Positions 14,769-22,922 of a stretch of DNA of 57,163 nucleotides are shown in pieces. The notes beneath the pieces are model-generated. The model was not told where the DNA came from. It made no database searches and worked only from the letters and a program-made list of their open reading frames with translations. Origin of the DNA: Paludibacteraceae bacterium (GTDB lineage: Bacteria; Bacteroidota; Bacteroidia; Bacteroidales; Paludibacteraceae). The translations under genes and the position numbers were made by a program. Within the stretch, counting starts at the first letter, position 1, and each line of letters starts with the position of its first letter. Location: contig JAGBVI010000013.1 in assembly GCA_017630395.1 (NCBI GenBank), forward strand, positions 1 to 57,163. Reading direction: 5' to 3'.

Positions 14769-14841
14769 TCCTTGCCAAGGTTGGATTTTAGCGTCTATCC
14801 CTTGGGGCAAGGTTGTGCTCTAACAACTGAGCTATTTTCGC
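14769..14841 (-). pseudogene. Broken tRNA-Gly copy
   Basis: The 5' half of tRNA-Gly is repeated here almost exactly (GCGAAAATAGCTCAGTTG, one change in the D-loop, then AGAGCACAACCTTGCC). The anticodon arm then breaks (CCTTGCCCCAAGG). There is no T-arm and no 3' strand to pair with the acceptor. A short inverted copy of the anticodon-arm sequence (cttgccaaggttgg) lies at its far end, 14771-14784. It should not make a functional tRNA. Confidence 0.8.
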
Positions 14842-15809
14842 ATTATTTCTTTTTTCCTTTAACAGTAACGCCTTACTATTTCTGAAATGCTGTGCAAAAG
14901 TAATAGTAAATTTTCTTTTTTGCAAAATATTTCGGAAGATATTTATATTTTTTTTTTACAATTTCATCATAAATATTTTTAATACACAGAGTATTAATAT
15001 ATTATAAAAAAACTCCACCAGAAAACCCAACTATGCAAATATAGTTTAGTGTGTATTCGGCTTCCTTTTTCATCAATTATTTAGGGTAATATGGTCTTAA
15101 CCTCAAATTTTATTGACTATTGAGCAATAAAACAGAACATTATTCTTAATTACAAACTCAGTATTTATATCTTTACTACTATTTTATACATCTTCTTCGG
15201 TATTAAATTCGGATATAAGTGGATCTCTGACCGTAATTATATCTACTACAACTACTGAAACCAACCAACTTAAAGATGTTTCGATATTTAGAAGTTGTTT
15301 AAATTTTATTTCGAGCATATTTGAGAGAGATTTTTAAGATTATTTTTATTATTTTTTTTGCAATTAATAGTGGACTATTATCAAAAAAGAATAATAAAAA
15401 TAGCTTAAAAAGAATCTCAAAGATGCCGAAAATAAGAGAGTGAAACTCTAAGTATTTTTTTTTCAATAAAATTTAAACAGCTTCTTATATTCCATTCTCC
15501 ATTCACTAACCACAAAACTTCACTATAAAATCGGGATATAACAACAGTTCTCCACCTCCCAATGTCATACATCCTCCCGTAGAAAGAAAGAGAGTCTGTC
15601 AACAGAGACCCATTGATACAGTTGCTCCGGAGAAACCTCTTTCACAACCTTTTTATTTTCCAAGAATGTGAATTTAAACAATATTTACATTTCAACGGAT
15701 TGGCACAAAAGGAAAATAAAGTTGTAACACCGACTCCATCTGAACCTATTCTAAGTCGTTCTCATTATAGTAGGAGCCATTTTCATATTTTCTATTTGCA
15801 TTAAATTTA
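14842..15809. other. 970-bp AT-rich region with no supported gene
   Basis: Between the tRNA-Gly copy and the 151-residue protein I find no convincing gene. The only frames over 60 codons (15417-15602 minus and 15613-15804 plus) lack family features and plausible composition. The region holds the palindromic element at 15289-15487 and otherwise unremarkable AT-rich sequence. Confidence 0.6.
15289..15487. repeat. 199-bp imperfect palindrome, MITE-like or structured RNA
   Basis: Outer arms tagaagttgtttaaatttta (from 15289) and its near-complement ending at 15487 pair at about 20 of 22 positions. Nested inner arms (15311-15358 with 15384-15436) pair over almost 40 bases with few mismatches. The centre is a small hairpin aatag/ctatt (15366-15379). 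The right arm has about 28 extra bases between inner and outer pairing. No transposase gene is visible. It could be a miniature transposon remnant or a long structured transcript. Confidence 0.6.
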
Positions 15810-16265
15810 TTAATCTCTACCCTCAATCCTATCATTCTCAACACAACCTTGCGTCTCTGGAAATTTTGACAAAATATTTTTTCGCAACTGCCTGATTTTA
15901 TCCCAAATAACAGATTTACTTGTCTCGTTTCCAATCGGATTAGAGTCCTCTTCATTGCCTCCATTATACTCGACTTCACCCATTAAAACCACTTGCTCTT
16001 CAACATTCATGTCATTATTATTTATTGACGAAGAATCACGAATAAATTCCTCCTCAAAAATTGGTAAAAAAAGTGAGTTATCGAGCAACCCTCTTTTTGT
16101 CAATTCTTCCGCTAAATATTTAACCTCTTGTACGCATTTAGGACAGGTTCCTTTACACTCTCCTTTGAAAGAACACTCATCAGAAGTATAGGAAATATCA
16201 TAACGCAAAGCTATCTCCTTACGTATATTTTTAAGCAACTCACATTTTTTCTTTCCTACACTCAT
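15810..16265 (-). CDS. Small four-cysteine-motif protein of unknown function
   Basis: A 151-residue soluble protein. Residues about 8-55 are a basic helix followed by the compact cysteine motif DECSFKGECKGTCPKC and a helix (VQEVKYLAEELTKRG). The four cysteines could bind zinc or an iron-sulphur cluster. I recall this N-terminal module from many uncharacterised Bacteroidales proteins, some fused to TonB-like regions, but no function is known to me. The remainder is acidic and low in complexity (NEEDSNPIGNETSK), ending with another helix. It is divergent from the FKBP gene (16344) across 78 bases, so the two may share a regulatory region. Confidence 0.75.
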   Translation of the reverse strand: MSVGKKKCELLKNIRKEIALRYDISYTSDECSFKGECKGTCPKCVQEVKYLAEELTKRGLLDNSLFLPIFEEEFIRDSSSINNNDMNVEEQVVLMGEVEYNGGNEEDSNPIGNETSKSVIWDKIRQLRKNILSKFPETQGCVENDRIEGRD

Positions 16266-16318
16266 AATAATTAACTAATGTATTACTGATAGTAAAACAA
16301 AGGTATAAAAATTTTAAA

Positions 16319-16326
16319 TATCTTTG
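16319..16326 (+). promoter_or_regulatory. Candidate -7 box for the FKBP gene
   Basis: TATCTTTG matches the Bacteroidota TAnnTTTG -7 element and lies 17 bases before the FKBP start codon at 16344. No clear -33 TTTG is visible. Confidence 0.45.
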
Positions 16327-16343
16327 CAAACAAATTGATATAT

Positions 16344-16742
16344 ATGGCAAAACAAGATTACATACAAGCAAATAGAGATTGGCTCACAGAGAAATCGCGA
16401 GAGAGTGGAGTTAAAGAAATTGCAAAAGGAATTTTCTATAAAGTTATCAAAAAAGGAAAAAATGATGGTCGTCATCCTAATTTAAGCAGTGTTGTTACCG
16501 TTCACTATACCGGTTGGACAATCAATGGCAAAAAGTTTGATTCTTCAAGAGGAGGCGTTGCTCCGGCTTTTAGACTACGAGGATTGATTGAGGGTTGGAC
16601 AATTGCTCTGCAACAAATGTGTATTGGAGACAAATGGGAACTATACATACCTGCTGAAAGAGGTTATGGCAGATTCTCTCAACCCGGAATTCCGGGAGGC
16701 TCAACACTTATCTTTGAAGTTGAATTACTTGCTTTTGTTTAA
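16344..16742 (+). CDS. FKBP-type peptidyl-prolyl cis-trans isomerase
   Basis: A cytoplasmic prolyl isomerase of 132 residues from the ATG at 16344. The frame extends upstream to a TTG at 16335, but the ATG (MAKQDYIQANRDW) is preferred because it leaves room for the promoter and gives a normal start. The FKBP fold runs from about residue 28 (GIFYKVIKKG) through VVTVHYTGWTINGKKFDSS, VAPAFRLRGLIEGWTIALQQ and PAERGYG to GSTLIFEVELLAFV. There is no signal peptide or lipobox, unlike many Bacteroidota FKBPs. It ends convergently with nspC. Confidence 0.93.
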   Translation: MAKQDYIQANRDWLTEKSRESGVKEIAKGIFYKVIKKGKNDGRHPNLSSVVTVHYTGWTINGKKFDSSRGGVAPAFRLRGLIEGWTIALQQMCIGDKWELYIPAERGYGRFSQPGIPGGSTLIFEVELLAFV

Positions 16743-16859
16743 GGTTGTTGGTCACAATACTCGCACTGTTCTCACCTTTACACAGTAATTTCTTCAAAAA
16801 AAAAATCAAAAAATCATCAATATGATTTGATAAAAGCCACCTAATTTTCAATACTAAAA

Positions 16860-16904
16860 GGTTGTAATTTAGCACATTTCAAAGAAATCACCCAAATTAC
16901 AACC
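16860..16904 (-). terminator. Terminator after nspC
   Basis: A perfect 11-bp stem (ggttgtaattt / aaattacaacc) with a 23-nt loop, 28 bases beyond the nspC stop. It is followed by TTTT on the minus strand. Confidence 0.6.
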
Positions 16905-16931
16905 CAACATTTTTATGAATGAAAGGCAATT

Positions 16932-18068
16932 TTATGCCATTCTATCACGATAATCTTCGTAACCAAATTTACGCAACAATTTCATCTCATTATTTTGTGT
17001 CCACAAAACCAATGATGGATGAGAAACACCATTGAACATGGTTGTTTTAACTGTAGTATAATGAATCATATCGTTGAATATGATTTTGTCTCCTACTTGC
17101 AAGGGTTTATCAAAGGTCCAATCGCCATAAAAATCCCCGGACAAACAACTATTGCCACCCATACGATATGAATATTTACCATTTTCTACAGCTCCAATAA
17201 TATCAGGTTTGTATGGCATTTCAAGACAATCCGGCATGTGACATGCAAAAGAGACATTCAAAACTGCTGTTCTAATCCCTTTATTTTCAACAATATCCAC
17301 TACAGTAGAGACCAACTCTCCTGTCCGCCATGCGAAAGCACTACCCGGCTCCATTATAACTTCCAACCAAGGATAACGCGATTTAAATTGCTTCAGTAAA
17401 GAAATTAGATGTTCAACATCATAATCCGCTCTCGTCATCAAATGTCCTCCTCCAAAATTAATCCACTTAATTTGAGAAAAATATTTAGCAAAACGCTCCT
17501 CAACCTTGACTAATGTACGCTCTAAATCGAACGAAGTTGATTCACACAATGTATGAAAATGCAATCCTTCAATCCCCTCCGGCAACTTATCTCCTAATAA
17601 CTCTGCAACCACTCCCAAACGAGAGCCGGGTGCGCAAGGATTATACAAATCAGTTTCTACATCAGAGAACTCAGGATTAATTCTAAGTCCGCACGAAATT
17701 TTTCGTTCTGCAAACCTTTTAACTTGAGGATAAAATCGTTCGAACTGAGACAAAGAATTAAAGGTTATATGGCTACTACACTTGATAATTTCCGGGAATT
17801 CCTCCTCTGAATAGGCTGGAGAATAAGTATGAGCAAGATTCCCAAACTCCTCCACAGCCAACCTTGCTTCTGAATAAGAACTTGCCGTTGAAAATGGAAT
17901 GTACTCTCGAATAATCGGAAATACTTTCCACAAGGCAAAAGCTTTAAATGCCAAGATAATCTCTACACCGGCACTATCTTTTACCCTTTTTATCAACTCT
18001 AAATTATTTCTTAATCGTGCTTCATCTATTACGTAAGATGGAGATGGAATTTTTGAATAATCAATCAT
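16932..18068 (-). CDS. nspC: Carboxynorspermidine decarboxylase
   Basis: A 378-residue PLP enzyme of the alanine-racemase fold that decarboxylates carboxynorspermidine or carboxyspermidine in the polyamine pathway. The PLP lysine lies in ILAFKAFALWKVF. The glycine loop is INFGGGHLMTRADYD, the phosphate/catalytic segment EPGSAFAW, and the C-terminal active-site part PDCLEMPYKP with GGNSCLSGDFYGDW. Length and motifs are typical. The carboxynorspermidine dehydrogenase partner is not adjacent here. It is transcribed divergently from pcrA. Confidence 0.94.
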   Translation of the reverse strand: MIDYSKIPSPSYVIDEARLRNNLELIKRVKDSAGVEIILAFKAFALWKVFPIIREYIPFSTASSYSEARLAVEEFGNLAHTYSPAYSEEEFPEIIKCSSHITFNSLSQFERFYPQVKRFAERKISCGLRINPEFSDVETDLYNPCAPGSRLGVVAELLGDKLPEGIEGLHFHTLCESTSFDLERTLVKVEERFAKYFSQIKWINFGGGHLMTRADYDVEHLISLLKQFKSRYPWLEVIMEPGSAFAWRTGELVSTVVDIVENKGIRTAVLNVSFACHMPDCLEMPYKPDIIGAVENGKYSYRMGGNSCLSGDFYGDWTFDKPLQVGDKIIFNDMIHYTTVKTTMFNGVSHPSLVLWTQNNEMKLLRKFGYEDYRDRMA

Positions 18069-18149
18069 TATATTCTAATTTCAAAAATTAATATTGCGGC
18101 ACAAAAATAAAGATTATTTTACATCTTCACAAGAAGAAATAAATATCAC

Positions 18150-18180
18150 TTGACACACCTTTAAATTTAAACTATCTTTG
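18150..18180 (+). promoter_or_regulatory. Promoter candidate of pcrA
   Basis: TTG at 18150-18152 and TATCTTTG at 18173-18180, 20 bases apart, match the Bacteroidota -33/-7 arrangement. They lie 42 bases before the pcrA start. Confidence 0.65.
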
Positions 18181-18221
18181 TAAGGTCACTTTATTTCAGA
18201 AATATCAGATATACAAAATAG

Positions 18222-20579
18222 ATGGAAAGTATTTTAAGTCAACTCAATGAATCTCAAAAAGAAGCAGTTAAATACAACGATGGTCCCTCTTTGGTTGTAG
18301 CCGGAGCCGGTTCTGGGAAAACACGAGTCTTAACTTATAAGATTGCAGCTTTATTAAAATTGGGATATGAACCATTCAATATTTTAGCTTTAACATTCAC
18401 CAACAAAGCGGCTCGAGAGATGAGAGACAGGATAGCGAAAATAGTTGGAGAGAAAACCGCATCCTATCTTTGGATGGGAACTTTCCACTCTATTTTTGCA
18501 AAAATTCTTAGACGGGAATGCCAATACATAGAATTCAACAAAGATTTCACTATATACGATACCAATGACTCAAAGAATCTAATCAAAACCATCATTAAGG
18601 AGATGGACTTAGACGATAAAGTATATCTTCCCAAAAAGGTTTGTTCCAGAATTTCTGCACTCAAAAACAATCTTATTACACCATCTATGCATGTAAAAAA
18701 CAGAGAGGAGTTGGATTACGATAATTATTTAAGGATACCGAGACTAAAAGAGATTTATAGTACTTATATGCGCAGATGCAAAGTGGCAAATGCAATGGAT
18801 TTTGATGACTTATTGTTATATACTAACATTTTGTTTCGTGACAACGAAGATGTTTTAAAGAGATATCAAGAACTTTTTAAATTTATATTAGTTGATGAGT
18901 ATCAAGATACAAACTTTTCTCAACACCTTATTATAAAGAAATTAGCTGAAGCACATCAACACATCAGTGTGGTGGGTGATGATGCACAAAGTATCTATTC
19001 ATTCCGGGGGGCAAATATCGAGAACATCTTACAATTTCAAAAGAACTACCCTACTGCCAAAATTTTCAAATTGGAACAAAACTATCGCTCTACACCCAAT
19101 ATTGTCAATGTAGCTAATAGTTTAATTGAAAAAAACAGAGGGCAAATAAAAAAGAATGTCTATTCGAAAAATGATGAGGGCTCAAAGGTTAAAGTTTTAA
19201 GTTCTTATTCCGATAGAGATGAAAGTGAAATGGTGGGTAACATCGTCCAAGCCATGTCCAAAAAATTTGAGTACAAAGACTTTGCCATTCTTTATCGTAC
19301 AAATGCTCAATCACGCCTGTTTGAAGAGGCTTTTCGTTCTCGAGCTATTCCCTACCAAATCAAAGGTGGTCACTCCTTTTATCAACGCAAAGAAATCAAA
19401 GACGTCTTGAACTATTTTCGCCTGATTATCAACATGAATGATGAAGAGGCTCTTAAACGTGCTTTTAAATTCCCAAGTAAAGGAATTGGAGACACCACAA
19501 TTCAAAAAATTGCAGATTGTGCTAACATACAAGGGGTTTCCTATTGGACAATTATTAGCGACCCATTACAATACAATTTAGGCATCAATGCCGGTATAAG
19601 TACAAAATTAGCAAACTTTAGGTCTCTAATAGAGAATCTTTCTCAAAAGGTAGAAACGTGTGATGCTTATGAAATGGCACAACTAGTTCTAAGTGACTGT
19701 AATATCTTGAGCGAATTGAGAAAGGATATGTCTCCGGAGGGTATTAGTAGATTAGAGAATGTTGATGAACTATTAAATGGAATTAATGAATTTTGCGAAC
19801 AACGAAGAGAACAAGATGGAACAGAGATAAGTACCATTTCAGAATTTCTCCAAGTAGTATCATTAGCAACTGATCAAGACGAGGAAAATGGAGATGATAA
19901 CAACAAGGTAACACTAATGACGGTTCATGCCTCAAAAGGTCTTGAATTTAAAAATGTAATTGTGGTTGGTCTAGAAGAAGAGTTATTCCCATCTGATATG
20001 AACATGCAATCACAAAATAACCTAGAAGAGGAACGAAGACTTTTTTATGTTGCCATTACACGAGCAGAGTGCAATTGTATTATCACTTACGCAAAATCCA
20101 GATTTAGAAACGGGAACACAACTTATACTATTCCAAGTCGATTCTTAAAGGATATTGATGCTTCTTTGTTAGATTTACCGAGTGAACTTCAACTATCAAT
20201 AACAAACACTCAACCCAAGGAAAATCTTTCTTTTCAGGTATCAACAGGTACATTGGGGAATGGCAACTACGCAAGCAAATGGAGTGACAAAACAATTTCG
20301 ACATCCGATGCTAATCACTACTCTCAATCCAACAATTATTCACCTTCTCGACGTCTAAAGCGAATAGAAAATGTTGCACCAATTAATAAAGAAGTGTCAA
20401 ATACAGCTACCACTTCAACTTATCATGTTGGAATGACAGTAATTCATAGTAAATTTGGGCAAGGAATTATAAAAAATATTGAAGGAAGCGGAGCGGGAGA
20501 AAAACTTATTATAGATTTTGAGAACATCGGAGAAAAGAAAATTTTATCTTTGTATGCAAGATTAAATTTAATTCAATAA
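18222..20579 (+). CDS. pcrA: UvrD/PcrA-type ATP-dependent DNA helicase
   Basis: A 785-residue superfamily 1A 3'-5' helicase for nucleotide excision repair and removal of recombination or replication obstacles. Motif Ia/Walker A is AGAGSGKT (27-34). Also visible are LTFTNKAAREM, the Walker B region VDEYQDTNF, GDDAQSIYSFRGA, EQNYRST, VTLMTVHASKGLEF and FYVAITRAE. The C-terminal tail (VGMTVIHSKFGQGII) is the tudor-like RNA-polymerase-contact domain of PcrA. It is followed after 3 bases by the DivIC-like gene. Confidence 0.96.
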   Translation: MESILSQLNESQKEAVKYNDGPSLVVAGAGSGKTRVLTYKIAALLKLGYEPFNILALTFTNKAAREMRDRIAKIVGEKTASYLWMGTFHSIFAKILRRECQYIEFNKDFTIYDTNDSKNLIKTIIKEMDLDDKVYLPKKVCSRISALKNNLITPSMHVKNREELDYDNYLRIPRLKEIYSTYMRRCKVANAMDFDDLLLYTNILFRDNEDVLKRYQELFKFILVDEYQDTNFSQHLIIKKLAEAHQHISVVGDDAQSIYSFRGANIENILQFQKNYPTAKIFKLEQNYRSTPNIVNVANSLIEKNRGQIKKNVYSKNDEGSKVKVLSSYSDRDESEMVGNIVQAMSKKFEYKDFAILYRTNAQSRLFEEAFRSRAIPYQIKGGHSFYQRKEIKDVLNYFRLIINMNDEEALKRAFKFPSKGIGDTTIQKIADCANIQGVSYWTIISDPLQYNLGINAGISTKLANFRSLIENLSQKVETCDAYEMAQLVLSDCNILSELRKDMSPEGISRLENVDELLNGINEFCEQRREQDGTEISTISEFLQVVSLATDQDEENGDDNNKVTLMTVHASKGLEFKNVIVVGLEEELFPSDMNMQSQNNLEEERRLFYVAITRAECNCIITYAKSRFRNGNTTYTIPSRFLKDIDASLLDLPSELQLSITNTQPKENLSFQVSTGTLGNGNYASKWSDKTISTSDANHYSQSNNYSPSRRLKRIENVAPINKEVSNTATTSTYHVGMTVIHSKFGQGIIKNIEGSGAGEKLIIDFENIGEKKILSLYARLNLIQ

Positions 20580-20582
20580 ACG

Positions 20583-20891
20583 ATGAATATGGACAATAAG
20601 ATAATTAATTTCCTCAAAAAATATGTACTTAATAAGTATGTAATACTTATCATATTTGGAGCATTATGGTTGCTATTTTTTGATTCTTATTCAATGATGG
20701 ACAGATTAGAATACGGACAGAAATGTATTCATTTAAAGGAAGAAATAAAATATTATAAAAATGAAATCAAGCAAAGCCAACGCAAAATGAATGAATTGGA
20801 AAGCAACAAAGATGGATTGGAACGCTTTGCAAGAGAACAATACCTAATGAAAAAAGAGGAAGAAGATATTTTTATTTTTGAGGAGAAATGA
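20583..20891 (+). CDS. DivIC/FtsB-family septum formation protein
   Basis: A 102-residue bitopic membrane protein with one membrane segment (about residues 18-33, YVILIIFGALWLLFF). A periplasmic coiled coil follows (LKEEIKYYKNEIKQSQRKMN), then the conserved GLERFAREQYLMKKEEEDIF motif of the DivIC/FtsB family. By family it joins the divisome complex with FtsL and FtsQ. It starts 3 bases after pcrA and is surely co-transcribed. An alternative start at the second ATG (20589) would remove two residues. Confidence 0.92.
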   Translation: MNMDNKIINFLKKYVLNKYVILIIFGALWLLFFDSYSMMDRLEYGQKCIHLKEEIKYYKNEIKQSQRKMNELESNKDGLERFAREQYLMKKEEEDIFIFEEK

Positions 20892-20961
20892 CAAAATTTC
20901 ACTCATAATCAGATAAAATATTTAAGAAGGGGGCAACCTTCATTTCATAGAGTAGATTAAC

Positions 20962-21570
20962 CTAATGACATAAAGAAATTCCCTCTTTAGCAGAAGCACT
21001 TTGAGGTTGTATTAAGAGAGCCTGATTAAAAAGGAGTTTAGCCTTATCGTAGCGCTTCAGAAAATAAGAATTCCAGGCTGATAAAATAACAATATCATAA
21101 TCAAAAGGATACATTTGTTCCACTCGATCAAAATAGGGTTCTGCTTTACTATATTCGCCTACGTTGTAAAACATCAATCCCCTATAGTAATTAGCCTTGG
21201 AATTTTGAGGATCTAACTTAAGTATCGCATCATATTGTGATGCCACATTTTTCCACATTTTCAGCTTTGCTGCTGGAAGAATATAACCAAATCTAGCCTC
21301 AATTGCAGTTGGTCTTAATTGTATCGCTTTTGTATAATAGACAACTGATTCTTTGTAATTAGCATTTAAATAAAACAACCATCCAATCCTCAAATTAACA
21401 GCGTAACTATTAACTTTCAATTGTTTAAGGGTTGAAACAGCTGCAAGATATTGTTTATCCGCCTCCAATTCATAACTTTTTGAGAATGCAGCAACATTAT
21501 TTTGAGCGAAAGAAATAGTCATAAATAGCATCGCAATTAGCGTAAAAAGAGTTTTTTTTAGTACTTCCAT
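20962..21570 (-). CDS. Periplasmic TPR protein, last gene of the six-gene operon
   Basis: A 202-residue protein with a signal peptide (LFTLIAMLFMTISFAQ, cleavage about residue 22) followed by five to six tetratricopeptide units (for example YKESVVYYTKAIQLRPTAIE, YDAILKLDPQNSKANYYRG and YSKAEPYFDRVEQMYPFDYD). It probably acts as a periplasmic scaffold. Its start lies 13 bases inside the end of the preceding beta-barrel gene, so the two are translationally coupled and are likely physical partners. It resembles the TPR part of YaiO-like proteins, with the barrel on a separate chain. No enzymatic motif is visible. Confidence 0.88.
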   Translation of the reverse strand: MEVLKKTLFTLIAMLFMTISFAQNNVAAFSKSYELEADKQYLAAVSTLKQLKVNSYAVNLRIGWLFYLNANYKESVVYYTKAIQLRPTAIEARFGYILPAAKLKMWKNVASQYDAILKLDPQNSKANYYRGLMFYNVGEYSKAEPYFDRVEQMYPFDYDIVILSAWNSYFLKRYDKAKLLFNQALLIQPQSASAKEGISLCH

Positions 21571-22922
21571 AATAATCCAACTGTTAGAGAATGTCCTATT
21601 GTTTTATTTTGTAACACTATCCAATTATAATTTTGCAAACTATAATAATCCTTTTTCATTGAAAATAAACGATATGACAAATTAATCGAAAAGTTATCTT
21701 TTATTGGTAATATATTCAACCATGATACCCTAAACTTCGGATCACATCCAAACAAATATATTGAATGAGTATCAACCTCATTGTAATAACGCATATTACC
21801 ATGTAAATATGATAGTTCCATCCACCAGACAGGCAGAACTTTATAACCAATAAGAGCCTCTGCCAAAGGATTGTGACTTGCCGTTTCTGCTTGTAACTGA
21901 ACGTTTCTCCAAAGATAATAAAATTTAAGTTTAAAATATAAATTTAAATTTCCTAATGGATAATAGATCCCATTTACTCCAAATTGGAAACTATTTCCGT
22001 CTGCATAGTTCAAATAAGAGAATTCTCCATCTACTTGAAATTGTAAAAAACTATAAGAAACAGAACTTCCTATCAAAAAATCATAAGAAGACTCTTCGCT
22101 TATAGAGACTTTAAAATCCTCCTGAAAATTACTATCTTCCTGGAAATCAGGAGGAATTTCCCAAAAATGCTCATTCTTTTCACCCCATGGACGTTCCCAA
22201 TACGGACTTTCCCCTCGCTCCCTATATCGGTCATGATCATGATATTCCGGATGATATCGATTATAAACAATCTCTCCTCCTTCTACTCCCTGATAATTTT
22301 CATACATAAAATGACCATAAAGAGAAAAAGATAATGCACGATTTTTCCAAAACGAAAGAGACGGAGAATAGCAAAAGAGTTTGTATCTCTCACTATAAGT
22401 TTCAACACTACCGGAAGAAGTACGTAACTCAATATCTCCACTTTGAAAATTAGCAATCAATTTATGATTTATGAGCCATCTATTTTTAAGGTTTTGAGAT
22501 AAACTCACATTAATATTCACCCCTTTTTCATTTAAATTTCTGCTATTCCAATTATAGAAATCGTCATCCTTATTCCTAATATAACCAACTTCATAACAGG
22601 AAGAAAAAATCGGTTTAGGGGATTGAATAAAAAATTGCTCCTTAGATGATTGCGCTAATTCAGAATACAATGAATTTTTCTCAAAACATCGATTCATATA
22701 TTTATATGAAAAATAGAGGTATGAATTTAAGATTGAATCACCTTGAAAATAGTGATGAGCTTGTTCTAAGTATTTGATTGCTTTTAAATAATTAGCTTGT
22801 TCGAACCACGAAATTCCAATACGGCTATTTTCGCAGAACGAAAGAGAATCGATATTCAGTGCATTCGAATGAACGAAATGACTAAATACGAAAACGGCAA
22901 TTATAAGCAAACGTTTTATCAT
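21558..22922 (-). CDS. Outer-membrane beta-barrel protein with N-terminal TPR
   Basis: A 454-residue protein with a signal peptide (LLIIAVFVFSHFVHSNA) and a TPR-like helical part at residues about 30-80 (ISWFEQANYLKAIKYLEQAH). From about residue 105 there are alternating strands rich in aromatic residues and ending in KY, as expected of an outer-membrane barrel (SLSFWKNRALSFSLYGHFMY, LNLYFKLKFYYLWRNVQ, IGHSLTVGLLWKY). An acidic and aromatic insertion (HPEYHDHDRYRERGES) looks like an extracellular loop. It may be a YaiO-type barrel. It overlaps the M23-fusion gene by 4 bases and the TPR gene by 13, so it belongs to the same coupled operon. It could be the outer-membrane exit or a surface-modification partner. 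Confidence 0.82.
   Translation of the reverse strand: MIKRLLIIAVFVFSHFVHSNALNIDSLSFCENSRIGISWFEQANYLKAIKYLEQAHHYFQGDSILNSYLYFSYKYMNRCFEKNSLYSELAQSSKEQFFIQSPKPIFSSCYEVGYIRNKDDDFYNWNSRNLNEKGVNINVSLSQNLKNRWLINHKLIANFQSGDIELRTSSGSVETYSERYKLFCYSPSLSFWKNRALSFSLYGHFMYENYQGVEGGEIVYNRYHPEYHDHDRYRERGESPYWERPWGEKNEHFWEIPPDFQEDSNFQEDFKVSISEESSYDFLIGSSVSYSFLQFQVDGEFSYLNYADGNSFQFGVNGIYYPLGNLNLYFKLKFYYLWRNVQLQAETASHNPLAEALIGYKVLPVWWMELSYLHGNMRYYNEVDTHSIYLFGCDPKFRVSWLNILPIKDNFSINLSYRLFSMKKDYYSLQNYNWIVLQNKTIGHSLTVGLLWKY

Noticed and set aside
15417-15602. 61-codon minus-strand frame
   Set aside because: It lies within the right arm of the palindrome and has no protein-like features.
15613-15804. 63-codon plus-strand frame in the gene-free region
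   Set aside because: No recognisable domain, odd composition, no ribosome-binding context, and it overlaps the divergent frame at 15746-15979 that shadows the 151-residue gene.
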